64,000 nt of DNA from Trichomonas vaginalis G3 (Eukaryota; Parabasalia; Trichomonadida; Trichomonadidae): assembly GCF_026262505.1 (NCBI RefSeq), contig NC_067207.1, positions 15,840,082 through 15,904,081 of the forward strand, read 5' to 3'. Both the position numbers and the translations under genes were made by a program. Below the pieces are notes generated by a model. That model saw only the letters and a list, made by a program, of their open reading frames with translations. It did no database searches and was not told the DNA's origin. Positions 49,682-59,100 of this stretch are shown piece by piece (the first letter of the stretch is position 1; every line of letters starts with the position of its first letter).

Positions 49682-50472
49682 TCCCCTGTAGAAAAGATCG
49701 AAATTTTATTGTGATTTTAACTGATCTATATTTCGCTTGCGTTATTTGAATCTTTTCTTTTGCATATGTCATTCCTTTCACTTTTCGAATTTCATTTGCC
49801 TGCATGCTTTCTCGTTTTGGTTGAAAATCAACTCAATCTTAAAATGAACTTCTTCATTCTTTACAATAAATTCAATTTTTTTCGAGATATATCTTTATCT
49901 ACCCCTATGTGAGCGAGAGAGGGTCAAAGTTGCTATTTGTCACTTTTCCACAAGAATATAATGGGGAAAAAGTTATCATATATTTGATCTCATTCACTGA
50001 GGTGAGAGATTCATGTAGTGTAATGTGATAAACATTGTGATTGCTGCTCTAAGTCCTAGGTTCGAGACACATTGGCTTCATTTTTCTCTTTTTTATTGAC
50101 GTAAACTATTCAATTTTTGTGTTCTCCATTCAAATTTCAGAATTTTTTTTGCAGATTTCACGCTACATTCGAAGTTACCTTTTGTAACAACCACCACTGC
50201 CTACGAAAGACGAAAGTGTGTCACGATTTCACCCGGAAATCCGACGGTTGTTTAAGAGTAAGCACTTTTGGCACCTACTCTCAACATTTAAGGTTAATTT
50301 AAGAGTATGCACTTTTGTCACCTACTCACTATGTGAGCTGCATATTCTTTCTCGCTAAATTCTTTTGATTCTTTAGAGCTAAAAATCAAGTTTAATAAAA
50401 ATAATGTTTATTCATAATTTTGAAAACCAAATTCAAATTTGAATGAGAATTTTTGAAAAAATATAGAATATT
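49682..50472. other. Spacer with short direct repeats, no gene
   Basis: Contains a 30-bp direct repeat (50252-50281 type: TTTAAGAGTAAGCACTTTTG then GCACCTACTC, again from about 50299) and ATTTAAGGTTAA at 50286, which is inverted at 51543 on the other side of the integrase gene. A B-box-like GGTTCGAGAC lies at 50060. No gene is supported. Confidence 0.45.
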
Positions 50473-51405
50473 TCAATAGTTTGGAATCTCTTCAACTTCC
50501 CACTGCTTATTAACACAATTTTTCCAGAGCGGTTTATCATCCTTGGTCCATTTCTTAAATTTGTTGTAAACCTCTCTTGGAGTGTATGGTCGAACTCCAA
50601 TTTTTGGATGAGCGCCATGTGGCATGTCATTGTATTTTTGCCTGAATTCTTCCAATTCCTGATTGATGCTCTCAAATTCTGAAGACTTTGGAGCATTTTT
50701 GTCCAGTGATGGCCAGAGGCGTTCAATTTTGCCATTTTGACGTGGCATGTATGGAGCTGATTTTCTGATTTGAATGTCATAAGTACTCAAAAATTTTGTG
50801 AACTCTCCCTCATTTTCTTTACCGTTATCTGACCAGAAACAGAAAGGTGCTCCATATTTTTGAACTGTTGCAATTGCCACTTTTGAAGTTTCTGTTGAAC
50901 TTTTGTTACGAAGCAATTTCAATGCTAACAAATAACGACTTTTGTCATCAATTATTCCATAAACCGGTAAAGTTTCTGGTTCTTTCAAAAAATGAATATC
51001 CACATGCCAGATTGTATTTGGAAGAATTGCTTCATAATCCACATAATATGCTTTTGGATTACTTTTATCTTTTTCTTTGTAAATTCCCAGAAATTTTGCT
51101 GCCTTAATAACTGCATTGTAACTGATTTGAAATTGTTTTGGATTCATATTGAGAGTCCAATACAATTTTTGAACCCCACATTTGTAATTTTCATAAGAAT
51201 TCTGAACCTTCAAAATTAATTCTGGAGTTAATTCCTCTTGTGGAGGACCACTTTTAATTTTTGGTGTACCACCGATTTCTTTGAATGCTTTTTTGAGAGT
51301 ATTTCTTGAAATTTGTTTGAAAATTGTAACATTTTGATAAGAATATGGAACTTTTTTCAAAACTGTTGCGTAAGTTAACTCACCACTTTCAAGTTTTTCA
51401 TACAT
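50473..51405 (-). CDS. DDE integrase/transposase (IS481/IS3-like rve core)
   Basis: The core reads WHVDIHFLKE (first Asp), FWSDNGKENEGEF (second Asp) and PYMPRQNGKIERLW (Glu, 34 residues after the second Asp), a clear DDE set. The N-terminal part looks like a helix-turn-helix region. ATG at 51405 is the first in frame; the open frame continues without an ATG to about 51500, across a hairpin at 51434-51480, so the true start is uncertain. It is unlike the Maverick B integrase. It may be the integrase of Maverick C or a separate DNA transposon of the IS481-like kind found in eukaryotes. Confidence 0.75.
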   Translation of the reverse strand: MYEKLESGELTYATVLKKVPYSYQNVTIFKQISRNTLKKAFKEIGGTPKIKSGPPQEELTPELILKVQNSYENYKCGVQKLYWTLNMNPKQFQISYNAVIKAAKFLGIYKEKDKSNPKAYYVDYEAILPNTIWHVDIHFLKEPETLPVYGIIDDKSRYLLALKLLRNKSSTETSKVAIATVQKYGAPFCFWSDNGKENEGEFTKFLSTYDIQIRKSAPYMPRQNGKIERLWPSLDKNAPKSSEFESINQELEEFRQKYNDMPHGAHPKIGVRPYTPREVYNKFKKWTKDDKPLWKNCVNKQWEVEEIPNY

Positions 51406-51433
51406 ATATCTTACCCATTCATTAGTTAGTATA

Positions 51434-51480
51434 CATATCAAGGGTACGGAGGCACTGCGCGCCACCTTACCCTTGATATG
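51434..51480. repeat. 13-bp hairpin with GC-rich inner arms
   Basis: CATATCAAGGGTA (51434-51446) pairs with TACCCTTGATATG (51468-51480). The loop contains further pairing arms around AGGCACTGCGCGCC. It is much richer in G+C than the surroundings. It lies at the 5' end of the integrase frame. Confidence 0.9.
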
Positions 51481-51628
51481 CGAATTTGACACTTTACAAA
51501 ACCGTTAACGTATATTTTACAACACAAACGACAACACTAACTTAACCTTAAATATTTACAAAGCCGCCAACCACTTCACCTCACTAACGTTTTCACAAAC
51601 GACTTCACTACTGTAAAAATAAACGTTC

Positions 51629-51949
51629 TCACTTACAAAAGTATTGCAACTCCTCCCATTGCTGTGCTTCATATAACAGCTCATAATCTTCTGACTCACT
51701 TTCTTCTTCATATAGGTCAAAATCACTGTCATAGTTTATACCTGTAAGTTTTGACAAAGCTAATGAAACACGCTTACCGTTTGTATCATATGCTTGTATA
51801 AACTTTCCATTATGCTTGTAGTCATAAACGCTCAAACTAACTTTACCCTTTCTCCCTCGTATCTGATAGAATGTATTTTCACGAGGAACGAAGAACAAAT
51901 TCTTGAACTCATGACCGTTGTAGTTTGTTATCTCAATAGTTTTCGTCAT
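51629..51949 (-). CDS. Free-standing copy of the HNH-associated C-terminal module (106 aa)
   Basis: The product reads IEITNYNGHEFKNLFFVPRE, then GRKGKVSLSVYDYKHNGKFI and YDTNGKRVSLALSKLTGI. It aligns over about 70 residues with the tail of the HNH protein at 30879-31463 (IEITDYGEHTFEFYYYSEEQ and DTDGKYVQIHLNKFKKLYGI). There is no HNH part here. An acidic tail follows. The shared module may bind DNA. Confidence 0.65.
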   Translation of the reverse strand: MTKTIEITNYNGHEFKNLFFVPRENTFYQIRGRKGKVSLSVYDYKHNGKFIQAYDTNGKRVSLALSKLTGINYDSDFDLYEEESESEDYELLYEAQQWEELQYFCK

Positions 51950-52038
51950 TTATATAAAAATAAAATAAAAAATAAACTTAAAAATTAATGATATCACCAC
52001 CCTCACACGTATGAAAACATAGCACAAAAATAAACTTA

Positions 52039-52072
52039 GGTGAAGAGGTTAGATCTCACCTCTTTTTTCACC
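52039..52072 (+). repeat. Palindromic GGTGA element
   Basis: GGTGAAGAGGTTAGATCTCA followed by CCTCTTTTTTCACC. It has the same fold as the GGGTAGAA elements (outer GGTGA/TCACC, inner AGAGGT/ACCTCT) with a different sequence. Confidence 0.7.
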
Positions 52073-52101
52073 TGTTTTTTCACCCTGTTGAATTCATTGC
52101 T

Positions 52102-52338
52102 TTATAACTCTCTTCCTTTCTCCAACTCTTCTAACTTCTTCTTAAGTTCAGCAATGTTGTCCTCATGAAGTTTAATCTTCCTTAATATACCTTCTCTATC
52201 TAATGGTTGCTTTATCTTTCTAAACTGAACTCTACCATCCTTCATAGTATGAATGTAAAAACCTTCTGGAATAGTTCCTGATTTAATATATTCTACCAAA
52301 AACTTTTGTTTCATTGCTTCAGTGACTTTATTTGTCAT
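52102..52338 (-). CDS. Small protein with a Maverick-conserved beta-hairpin motif (78 aa)
   Basis: The first ATG is at 52338. The product begins MTNKVTEAMKQKFLVEYIKS and has YIHTMKDGRVQFRKIKQPLD, similar to the motif at 30231-30815 (KVTFHRNGTASISKKKQ). It ends in a coiled coil. Function unknown. Confidence 0.55.
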   Translation of the reverse strand: MTNKVTEAMKQKFLVEYIKSGTIPEGFYIHTMKDGRVQFRKIKQPLDREGILRKIKLHEDNIAELKKKLEELEKGREL

Positions 52339-52385
52339 TTCAATCAAATAAAAATTTTAATATTAAATAAAAATAACGTTATTTT

Positions 52386-52844
52386 TTCAGTAAGGAAACG
52401 CAGGAGTTTTACGATTTATTTGAGGAGTAGGTTCTGGTTTAAATGTTGGAGTCGGTTTAGGAGTTGACTTTTGAACAGGAGTTTGTACTTCCATAGGTTC
52501 AGGAGTCATTGAAGGTTTTGCTTGTGAAGGCGTTGGTTTTGGCGAAGGTGTTGGAGTTTGTTTAACTTCAGCTACTTCAGTATTATTTACAACATTTGTT
52601 TATTTCTTTTCAACATCATAACTGCTCCTGCTGTAGCTAGCAAACCTAGTGGGAGACCATATCTTATATAAGGACTTGACCAAATGCTATTTTTGACAGG
52701 AGCTGGTGGAACACCTAACCTTGGTGAGACTGCTCTTTGCCATTGTGCAGCTCGTAAGAAATATTCAATAGGTGCTCCATAATCGTTTGGTAAAGTTTGT
52801 TTCATAGATGGTGAAGGTTCACGAGAGCTTGATGAAGAACTCAT
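52386..52844 (-). CDS. One-pass membrane protein with a Pro-rich tail region
   Basis: The first 85 codons give MSSSSSSREPSPSMKQTLPN and a C-terminal membrane helix (YGLPLGLLATAGAVMML). The next 200 bp also look coding, with repeated Pro-Thr/Lys-Pro composition. The gene may be broken (about one break) or the two may be separate. A surface or virion membrane protein is likely. Confidence 0.5.
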
Positions 52845-52921
52845 TTATAAGCTTTAAAAATAAACGTTCATCCTTTATTCCTCACTGTCGTCCGTAGCTA
52901 AGTTATAGTCATCTAATCTTA

Positions 52922-54448
52922 TTATGGGATGCCATTAGCACGCACCTGAATGGCAAAGCAACAATCCCTCATAAATCCAATAAGTGGCTTTGGTACATTT
53001 TCAGTTGCTAGTTCAATAGGTCCTTTAACAGACAATTTGTATGTTATTGGAGCAGTAGATGTTTGACCTTGCTGGAAGCAAAAGTCCACTTCTGTTGGAA
53101 AACCACATAAGAAATGTGTGTTGTCATAGCTATCCCATTTATGTTCCACACTACCATCATCCACCAATGACCTCATAACATCTTCATTAAATCCTATCAT
53201 ATCATTGTTTGTATTGCAGGCGTTCGCAACCATTTCATAAAATACAGGTCCATATGATTTTTCGGTTCTGCAGGCATATTTCCATAAGCTCCCATGGAAA
53301 GCTGAAGATATTTAAACTTAGGGTTCTCAAAATTAACATAATAGTTGTCTTTCTTTCTAAATAGTGCCCAAATACTTTTAACATTAATAGGCGTATAAGC
53401 TGCTGTAAATGTTGCACTTGAACTATCTGTATTCTTTGAGAATGAACCGTCCATAGGAATCCAATCCATAACTTTAACAGGAAAACATAAAGCCTCGTTT
53501 GTATAATGTTCTACAAGTTCTGTATAAATGTTAGGGTCTAAAGAGAATGACTTTGGATGAATGAAACATTCATTAAAATCCATCTTTGTTCGAAATAGTT
53601 GCTGGGTTACAGTTGTAATAGTAACTGTTCCACTAGCTTCACTGCCTTCGTTATCATAGTGAATGGTTATTCATAAGGAACAAATTTATTTGTCGGTGGA
53701 TTTGAATCTGAAGCAAATGCAACTTTAAGAGTTGGATTGAAAGCAATGATATCATTTACAGATATAGATGTGCATTGTAAGGCGTCGCTACTGAACTTTA
53801 CTTTAAGCTGAATGTTTCCTGCAAAAGCTGGAATAAATCGAATAGCTTCTAATGGAAGGAATCTTCTAACAGGAATTCTTAAACGAAGCTTAAAATCAAA
53901 TGATTTTCCTGCTGTAATTGGACCACTAACAATTTGTCCTGTTCTGCATGTTCCCGAATGACTCCATACATCTTCATGTCGAGTCTTTGAGAAAACATCT
54001 ACTTTCTTTATTTGTTCGGTAGTTTGTGTGAGTTTGAAGTTATATATGCTTCTTCTCTTGCGTTGTCTTGAGAATATACGATACGACCATTTGCAAGGAT
54101 TTGATATCCAGCAACTGCATAGAAAGCGTCATCGAAACCAATCCAAAATCCTGGTGGGTTTGTTTTATTGGAACCTGAACCAATTTCTTTATCTACAATA
54201 AATTGACCTTCCATTTTATACGTAATGAATGTATTGTAAAGGTCCAACATATTTTCACCAGGAGGTGAGAGATTGAATGTTACCCATGTGTTATCTTTAG
54301 CAGTTCCAGGTTGTGATGGAATCTTTGCGTCAGAATATTTTCTATTAGTGTCACCAATTTGAACTGCATTGTCTATGATATCGAAATATGAGCGAATCTG
54401 ATGAATATGCTCTGCTGGAGTAAATTCGTTTAACTGTTCGTTCTGCAT
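52922..54448 (-). pseudogene. Maverick C major capsid protein gene, broken
   Basis: The start is MQNEQLNEFTPAEHIHQIRS. The region has the strand-rich blocks seen in the capsid of B (IRFIPAFAGNIQLKVKFS aligns with LRYLPNWAGKISIELTPS), and a capsid-like end (DCCFAIQVRANG). Size (about 510 codons) and neighbours agree. About three breaks. Confidence 0.6.
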
Positions 54449-54475
54449 GTATTTACTTCAGATAAAAATATCTAT

Positions 54476-54902
54476 TTACTTCATTATTCTCACTCTTCTT
54501 CTTGGCATTCGTGGTGGAAGTTGTTTCTTGACATTTTCAATGAACTGTACATTCTCTTTTGTCTCAACTTCTTTCACTGGCGGGTCAGGATTCTTTGACT
54601 CGGTTTGTTTTTCAATGAAATTCACGAACTTTGCAATAAGCTCTTGGTTCGTTATTGAATACATCTGGCTTCTTTTCTTCTGGTTCTATTGGTGGCTCAG
54701 TTTGAACAGAAGGTTTTATATGGGCTTCGCCCTCGGTGCCATGCACCTTAATGTTGTCGCTTTCTGCATTCGCTAATGGAACCTTTCTTTTTCTTACATA
54801 TATTTTACCATCTTTACTCTGACTTACGTAATAGAAAGGATGTTGTATTCCTCTTGCGTCATTTAATATAATAGACTCTCGCTCTGATTTTGACAAGCTC
54901 AT
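54476..54902 (-). pseudogene. Maverick C homologue of the 194-aa conserved protein, broken
   Basis: The start MSLSKSERESIILNDARGIQ and YVSQSKDGKIYVRKRKVPL align with the domain at 30231-30815. The end is basic (RRRVRIMK), as in that gene. About one break. A double hairpin is embedded at 54722-54747 (see findings). Confidence 0.6.
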
Positions 54903-54947
54903 TTTACATCGGTTAAAGTTTTAATTTTGTTTTTTATCTGCAGTCAA

Positions 54948-55208
54948 ATGACTCAGACAAGCCCTACGGACAAGACCCAAGGGGTCATAGATGTTGAAGC
55001 ATTGAAGAAAGAAATTCGTGAGCAAATTTTATCCGAACTGAAGGAACAAAAACAAGAACAAAAGCCAGAGAGACCAAAGAGAAAACTTAGTGAAAAACAA
55101 CTTGCTGCATTAGCTGCTGGAAGACAAAAGAACCCAAGACTACTGGCGAAAAAAGCTAGAGAAGAAGCTGAAGCAAAAGCTAAAGAAGCTGAAGCAAAGA
55201 AAGAGTAA
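54948..55208 (+). CDS. Small basic coiled-coil protein (86 aa)
   Basis: The start MTQTSPTDKTQGVIDVEALK is chosen because the codons before it fall in the 45-bp leader shared with the divergent gene. The middle (RPKRKLSEKQLAALAAGRQK) is a basic helix motif seen in many viral and phage proteins. The tail is an Ala/Lys/Glu helix. A DNA-condensing or virion-core role is plausible. Confidence 0.55.
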   Translation: MTQTSPTDKTQGVIDVEALKKEIREQILSELKEQKQEQKPERPKRKLSEKQLAALAAGRQKNPRLLAKKAREEAEAKAKEAEAKKE

Positions 55209-55232
55209 ATGGTTTATTTTTATCCGAATTAA

Positions 55233-56085
55233 ATGTATAGACAAATACCTTTATCTGTTGCGTTCAGTAGTGAAAACCCTGACGTCAAAATAAAGGGGAA
55301 CAGAGTAACGTTTAAGTTTCCAACAGACTGGATTGTGAACATAAATGAAGAGAAGTACATTGGCATAACAATGTATATAACACGTGCTTTCAGAAAGGTT
55401 GACTTTATACTTCAAGTCGAGATAGAAAATGACGAACAGTCTTTAAGCGCCCAAAACATTCACATATACAAATACTTTAAAGACGATACAACATTGCTAC
55501 AATGTATGATTTCATTTAATGAGATGTTCGAGAAAAAGTTTAACATTGAAGTACAAACTTTACAGCCTTTATGTGAGTTTCTTGCACAACTGAAAGAAGA
55601 AGGTAGTCAGCCACAACTTATAGACTTTCATTATGAATTTAATGAAAATGAAGATGGAACTCATGACTGTCAGTTTGTTATATATTCACCATTCAATGAA
55701 GTAGCTAAAAAGAAAGAAAATCCATTACGTATAAGATTTCAAATCTCTGAACCAAGTGATGATTTCAAGAATGTTTTCAATTATGATGCAATGCTTCCGA
55801 GGAAAAATGATTTTTCCGAAATTAGATTTCCAGGTATTTGGGATAGAAAACAAGCTAATTATATTCAAACTTAAGTAAGGAGTTGAAAATGAGTTCATTG
55901 GTCATACAAGAACTTCACCACTTCCTAATCCTAAATACTATAAATTAACTGGCTTCAATCGTGAGTTTTGGATAGACATGTTCTCCACTCATGACCATAA
56001 CTGCCCAGTGTTCTTACCTCCAGACCATAAGGACTGTCTCTATATTGAAGCACAACTCTTAAACTCTACCATCGCAGTATTGTAA
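55233..56085 (+). pseudogene. Maverick C homologue of the 282-aa virion-type protein, broken
   Basis: The first 213 codons are open (start MYRQIPLSVAFSSENPDVKI) and beta-rich. The following 200 bp still show coding similarity with the end of the gene at 26040-26888 (FWIDMFSTHDHN against FQVWFTTDGRKR). About one break. The leader TTTATTTTTATCCGAATTAA fits the common pattern. Confidence 0.55.
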
Positions 56086-56145
56086 ATGACCACATGGGCT
56101 TATTTTTATCACGAATGACCTCATTGCTGACAAAAATAAATGACC

Positions 56146-59100
56146 TCAGAACTTCAACTTACGAATAAAGCTTGTTTTAGTCGTTATTGAGAAGTTAAAC
56201 TTTTCAGCAAAGCAAGGACTAGAAGACTTACATAAGTCAAATCCAATCTCTTGACCGTCATAAAGTGCTTTATATAACTTCATAACACTGAACTCAGAGT
56301 CTTTGTCAAATTTTCCTTGTGGAACCATTAAACCTTTATCTTCATCATAGAAACACTGAACAGAGTCAGGAAACATTTCATTAGCTGTTAAAGCAAGAAC
56401 GTCTTGTTTTACACCTTTACAACGTGCATGAAATGCAACTTCATTTAAATCATTCGTGAGTAAGTCTATGTAAGTCTTCTTTCCACAAAATATTGACTTG
56501 TATGCTAAACTTTGTTTATCTTTTGTGATTTCTGCAAAGTCGCTATGAAATTGACCAAGGTTTTTACCAATGAGAACTCTTCCATAACGTTTCTCAAACT
56601 CTTCAGCTAAACGAGGGATATCTTCATTGTAGAGATGCATACTGTCCGTATCGCTATAAAAGATGTCCATTCCTAAGTCCTCAGCAGTACAGAATACTTC
56701 ACACATTATTCTCTTCGACATAGACAGAATGTTAACACCAAGTGGACAGAAGTTAAAGTGTCTGCAAATGCTTTTCGTTAGCTTGAAAATAGTTTTATCT
56801 GAACCATCCAAACCTTCGAACTTCACTATATGGTTGTAGTTTCTGATGGCATATCTTATAGCATCTTTGTCATTTACTATGGTTATTTTTGACTCAATAG
56901 GAGATAGAATAGTTTTGCCATAAATACTGTTCAGAATGAGCTTTATATTTTCTTGCAAAGGATTTCCTTCTTTCTTATACTTTAACCTTAACTCAAACAA
57001 CTTCTTTACTTCATCTCTTATTCTAATATCTCTGTTTCCATCGTAATAGTATCCTTGCAACACTTCACATTTGACACCTTGATATTTTATGAGGTCTTGT
57101 AATGTTATATGGTCAACATACATTAAACAGCAAGTGTTTGAACTTCTGGGAACGTTAAGTTCTGGATTTAGTTCAGGGTCACAAACTATTAAAGGAAAGT
57201 GTCTATGTATTCCAATCTCTGTTATCTTAATGAGAACAAAGAAGCCAGATATAAACTTTTCACCAATGGGTTCCTTTTGGTCGTCATCGAATAAATGTCT
57301 CATGAGATACTCTGTGCTTAACATTTCTTTCTTCATAACCTTTGGAATACCTTCTAAAGTATAAAGTCTTGCTATAGCGGATGGATATAATGAAACAGCG
57401 TCGAAGTCAGCAATGAGTTTCTTTTCGCTCTTTTGTTTCATGTTATCTGACAGCATACATCTTCCACCTTGAATACAGCGTGAAATAAATTCTCTTGGTT
57501 TATTTGAGAGGTCATATAAATTTCCATTCTGGAAGTACACTCTGTTCTCAAATAATTTGTTAGCAATAGAACAAATACTAACGTAGTCATATACGTTTAA
57601 ATCAAACTCTTTCAATATGTCATTGCGGAACTTAACAAAACCTTCTCTTAAAATTCTTACATCTTGTTTGCAATAGAATGTGCTATATTTTTCTAAGTCG
57701 AAGTGGTTCGCATCTATTCTGCAACCTTTGATGGAATCTATGTTTTTCATGAATGTATCTGCATCCCGGATAAACTTACATGCTTCAGAAATAACACCAG
57801 TTCTGTTGTCATTTGCTAACAAAACACTGCTGTAGTAGTTGTATGGAAATACTTCTTTCGGTCCTGTTTGTAAGTTAAACATAGCAGGAAATAGTTTAAG
57901 CTTCTTATTTATAACACTATAAGAGTCTTTTATAATAATTGCCCTTCCTTTATATAAGCCAGTTATTTGCATTGTTCGTGAACCTTTAATGATGGGAGTT
58001 CCTTTCACTTCTGTCATGTGTCTTAAGATGAAGTTTATATCATAACTGAGGTTATGGAAATATATTAAACTCTTGTCAGGAAGTCGTTCCAAAAATTCTG
58101 TTGCACAGTTCTGACCCCAAATGCTTTCACTCACTGAACCATCTTCACTGTCATAACAGATGTTAAAAGGCTTTATGAAAGCCATCGTACTGCACTCAAA
58201 GTCAGCAAAGAAAACGTGCTCAGGAATGAACTTGCACTTATTTTTATTTACTTCTTTTGACTCGGCTTTCTTCTTCAGTTGTACACAATACTTTGGAGCA
58301 TATGTCAAATCTTTAAATGGTGCAAGGTTCTGTTTATATAAGTCAGTCGTATATGTGAAAAGTTCTCCATAAGAAATAGGTTCGAAATATTTGCACTCCC
58401 ACAATGTTTTCATAACATCCCATAACGGTGTTGTTCTATCATAACGAACAATATATTTGTTCTCTCTCTTTGTATAAATCTTCATCTGTTTCTCAATGTT
58501 CATTCCACCACACTCCTTCAAGATTTCTATATAGTTGCGAATGAAATATGTTGTCATTGGTAATCTTTCATTTAGCATGTAGTGGTCTTCAACAAGAAGT
58601 AAGTCAATAGTTCGAACAGTTTTACATTCTTTTGGTATGTATCTCTTTATTTCATTATGTCTTGAGTCATTGAAGTAACCAATGGTAACATTAAATGCTA
58701 TACCTGTTGCGTCAGAAATTTCTTGTACTTTACTTTGAGGAAAGTCTCTAACACGAATGACTTCTCTCATGTGGTCAATAGTTTCTTCATTTACTCCAGC
58801 CTGAATGCAAGCATAAACGAAGCAGTTATCTTCTGTCATAAGTGTTGCAGTTCTTTTGTTCAGTTCATTGAAGATTTGGTAGCGCTCAAGATTTATAGGT
58901 AATGTGCAAAGATACTTCCAGAACTGACCGCTTCTCTTCTTATAAAACTTCTTTTCACCATTATCTTTCCAAAAGCTTTCTATAAGTGCTGGGTTTCCTG
59001 TTTGCTTAAGAGCTTCCAAAATGGCTTTCTGGTCATTTGTCAGTGTGCTTTCATCTCTATATGGTCTCTTTTTTGGTTTGCCTTTCTTTACATCTGACAT

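Noticed and set aside
50013-50085. tRNA-like stretch with a B-box-like GGTTCGAGAC and an A-box-like TAGTGTAATG
   Set aside because: The T-stem and anticodon stem do not pair and no acceptor stem can be formed, so it is at most a degenerate tRNA scrap.
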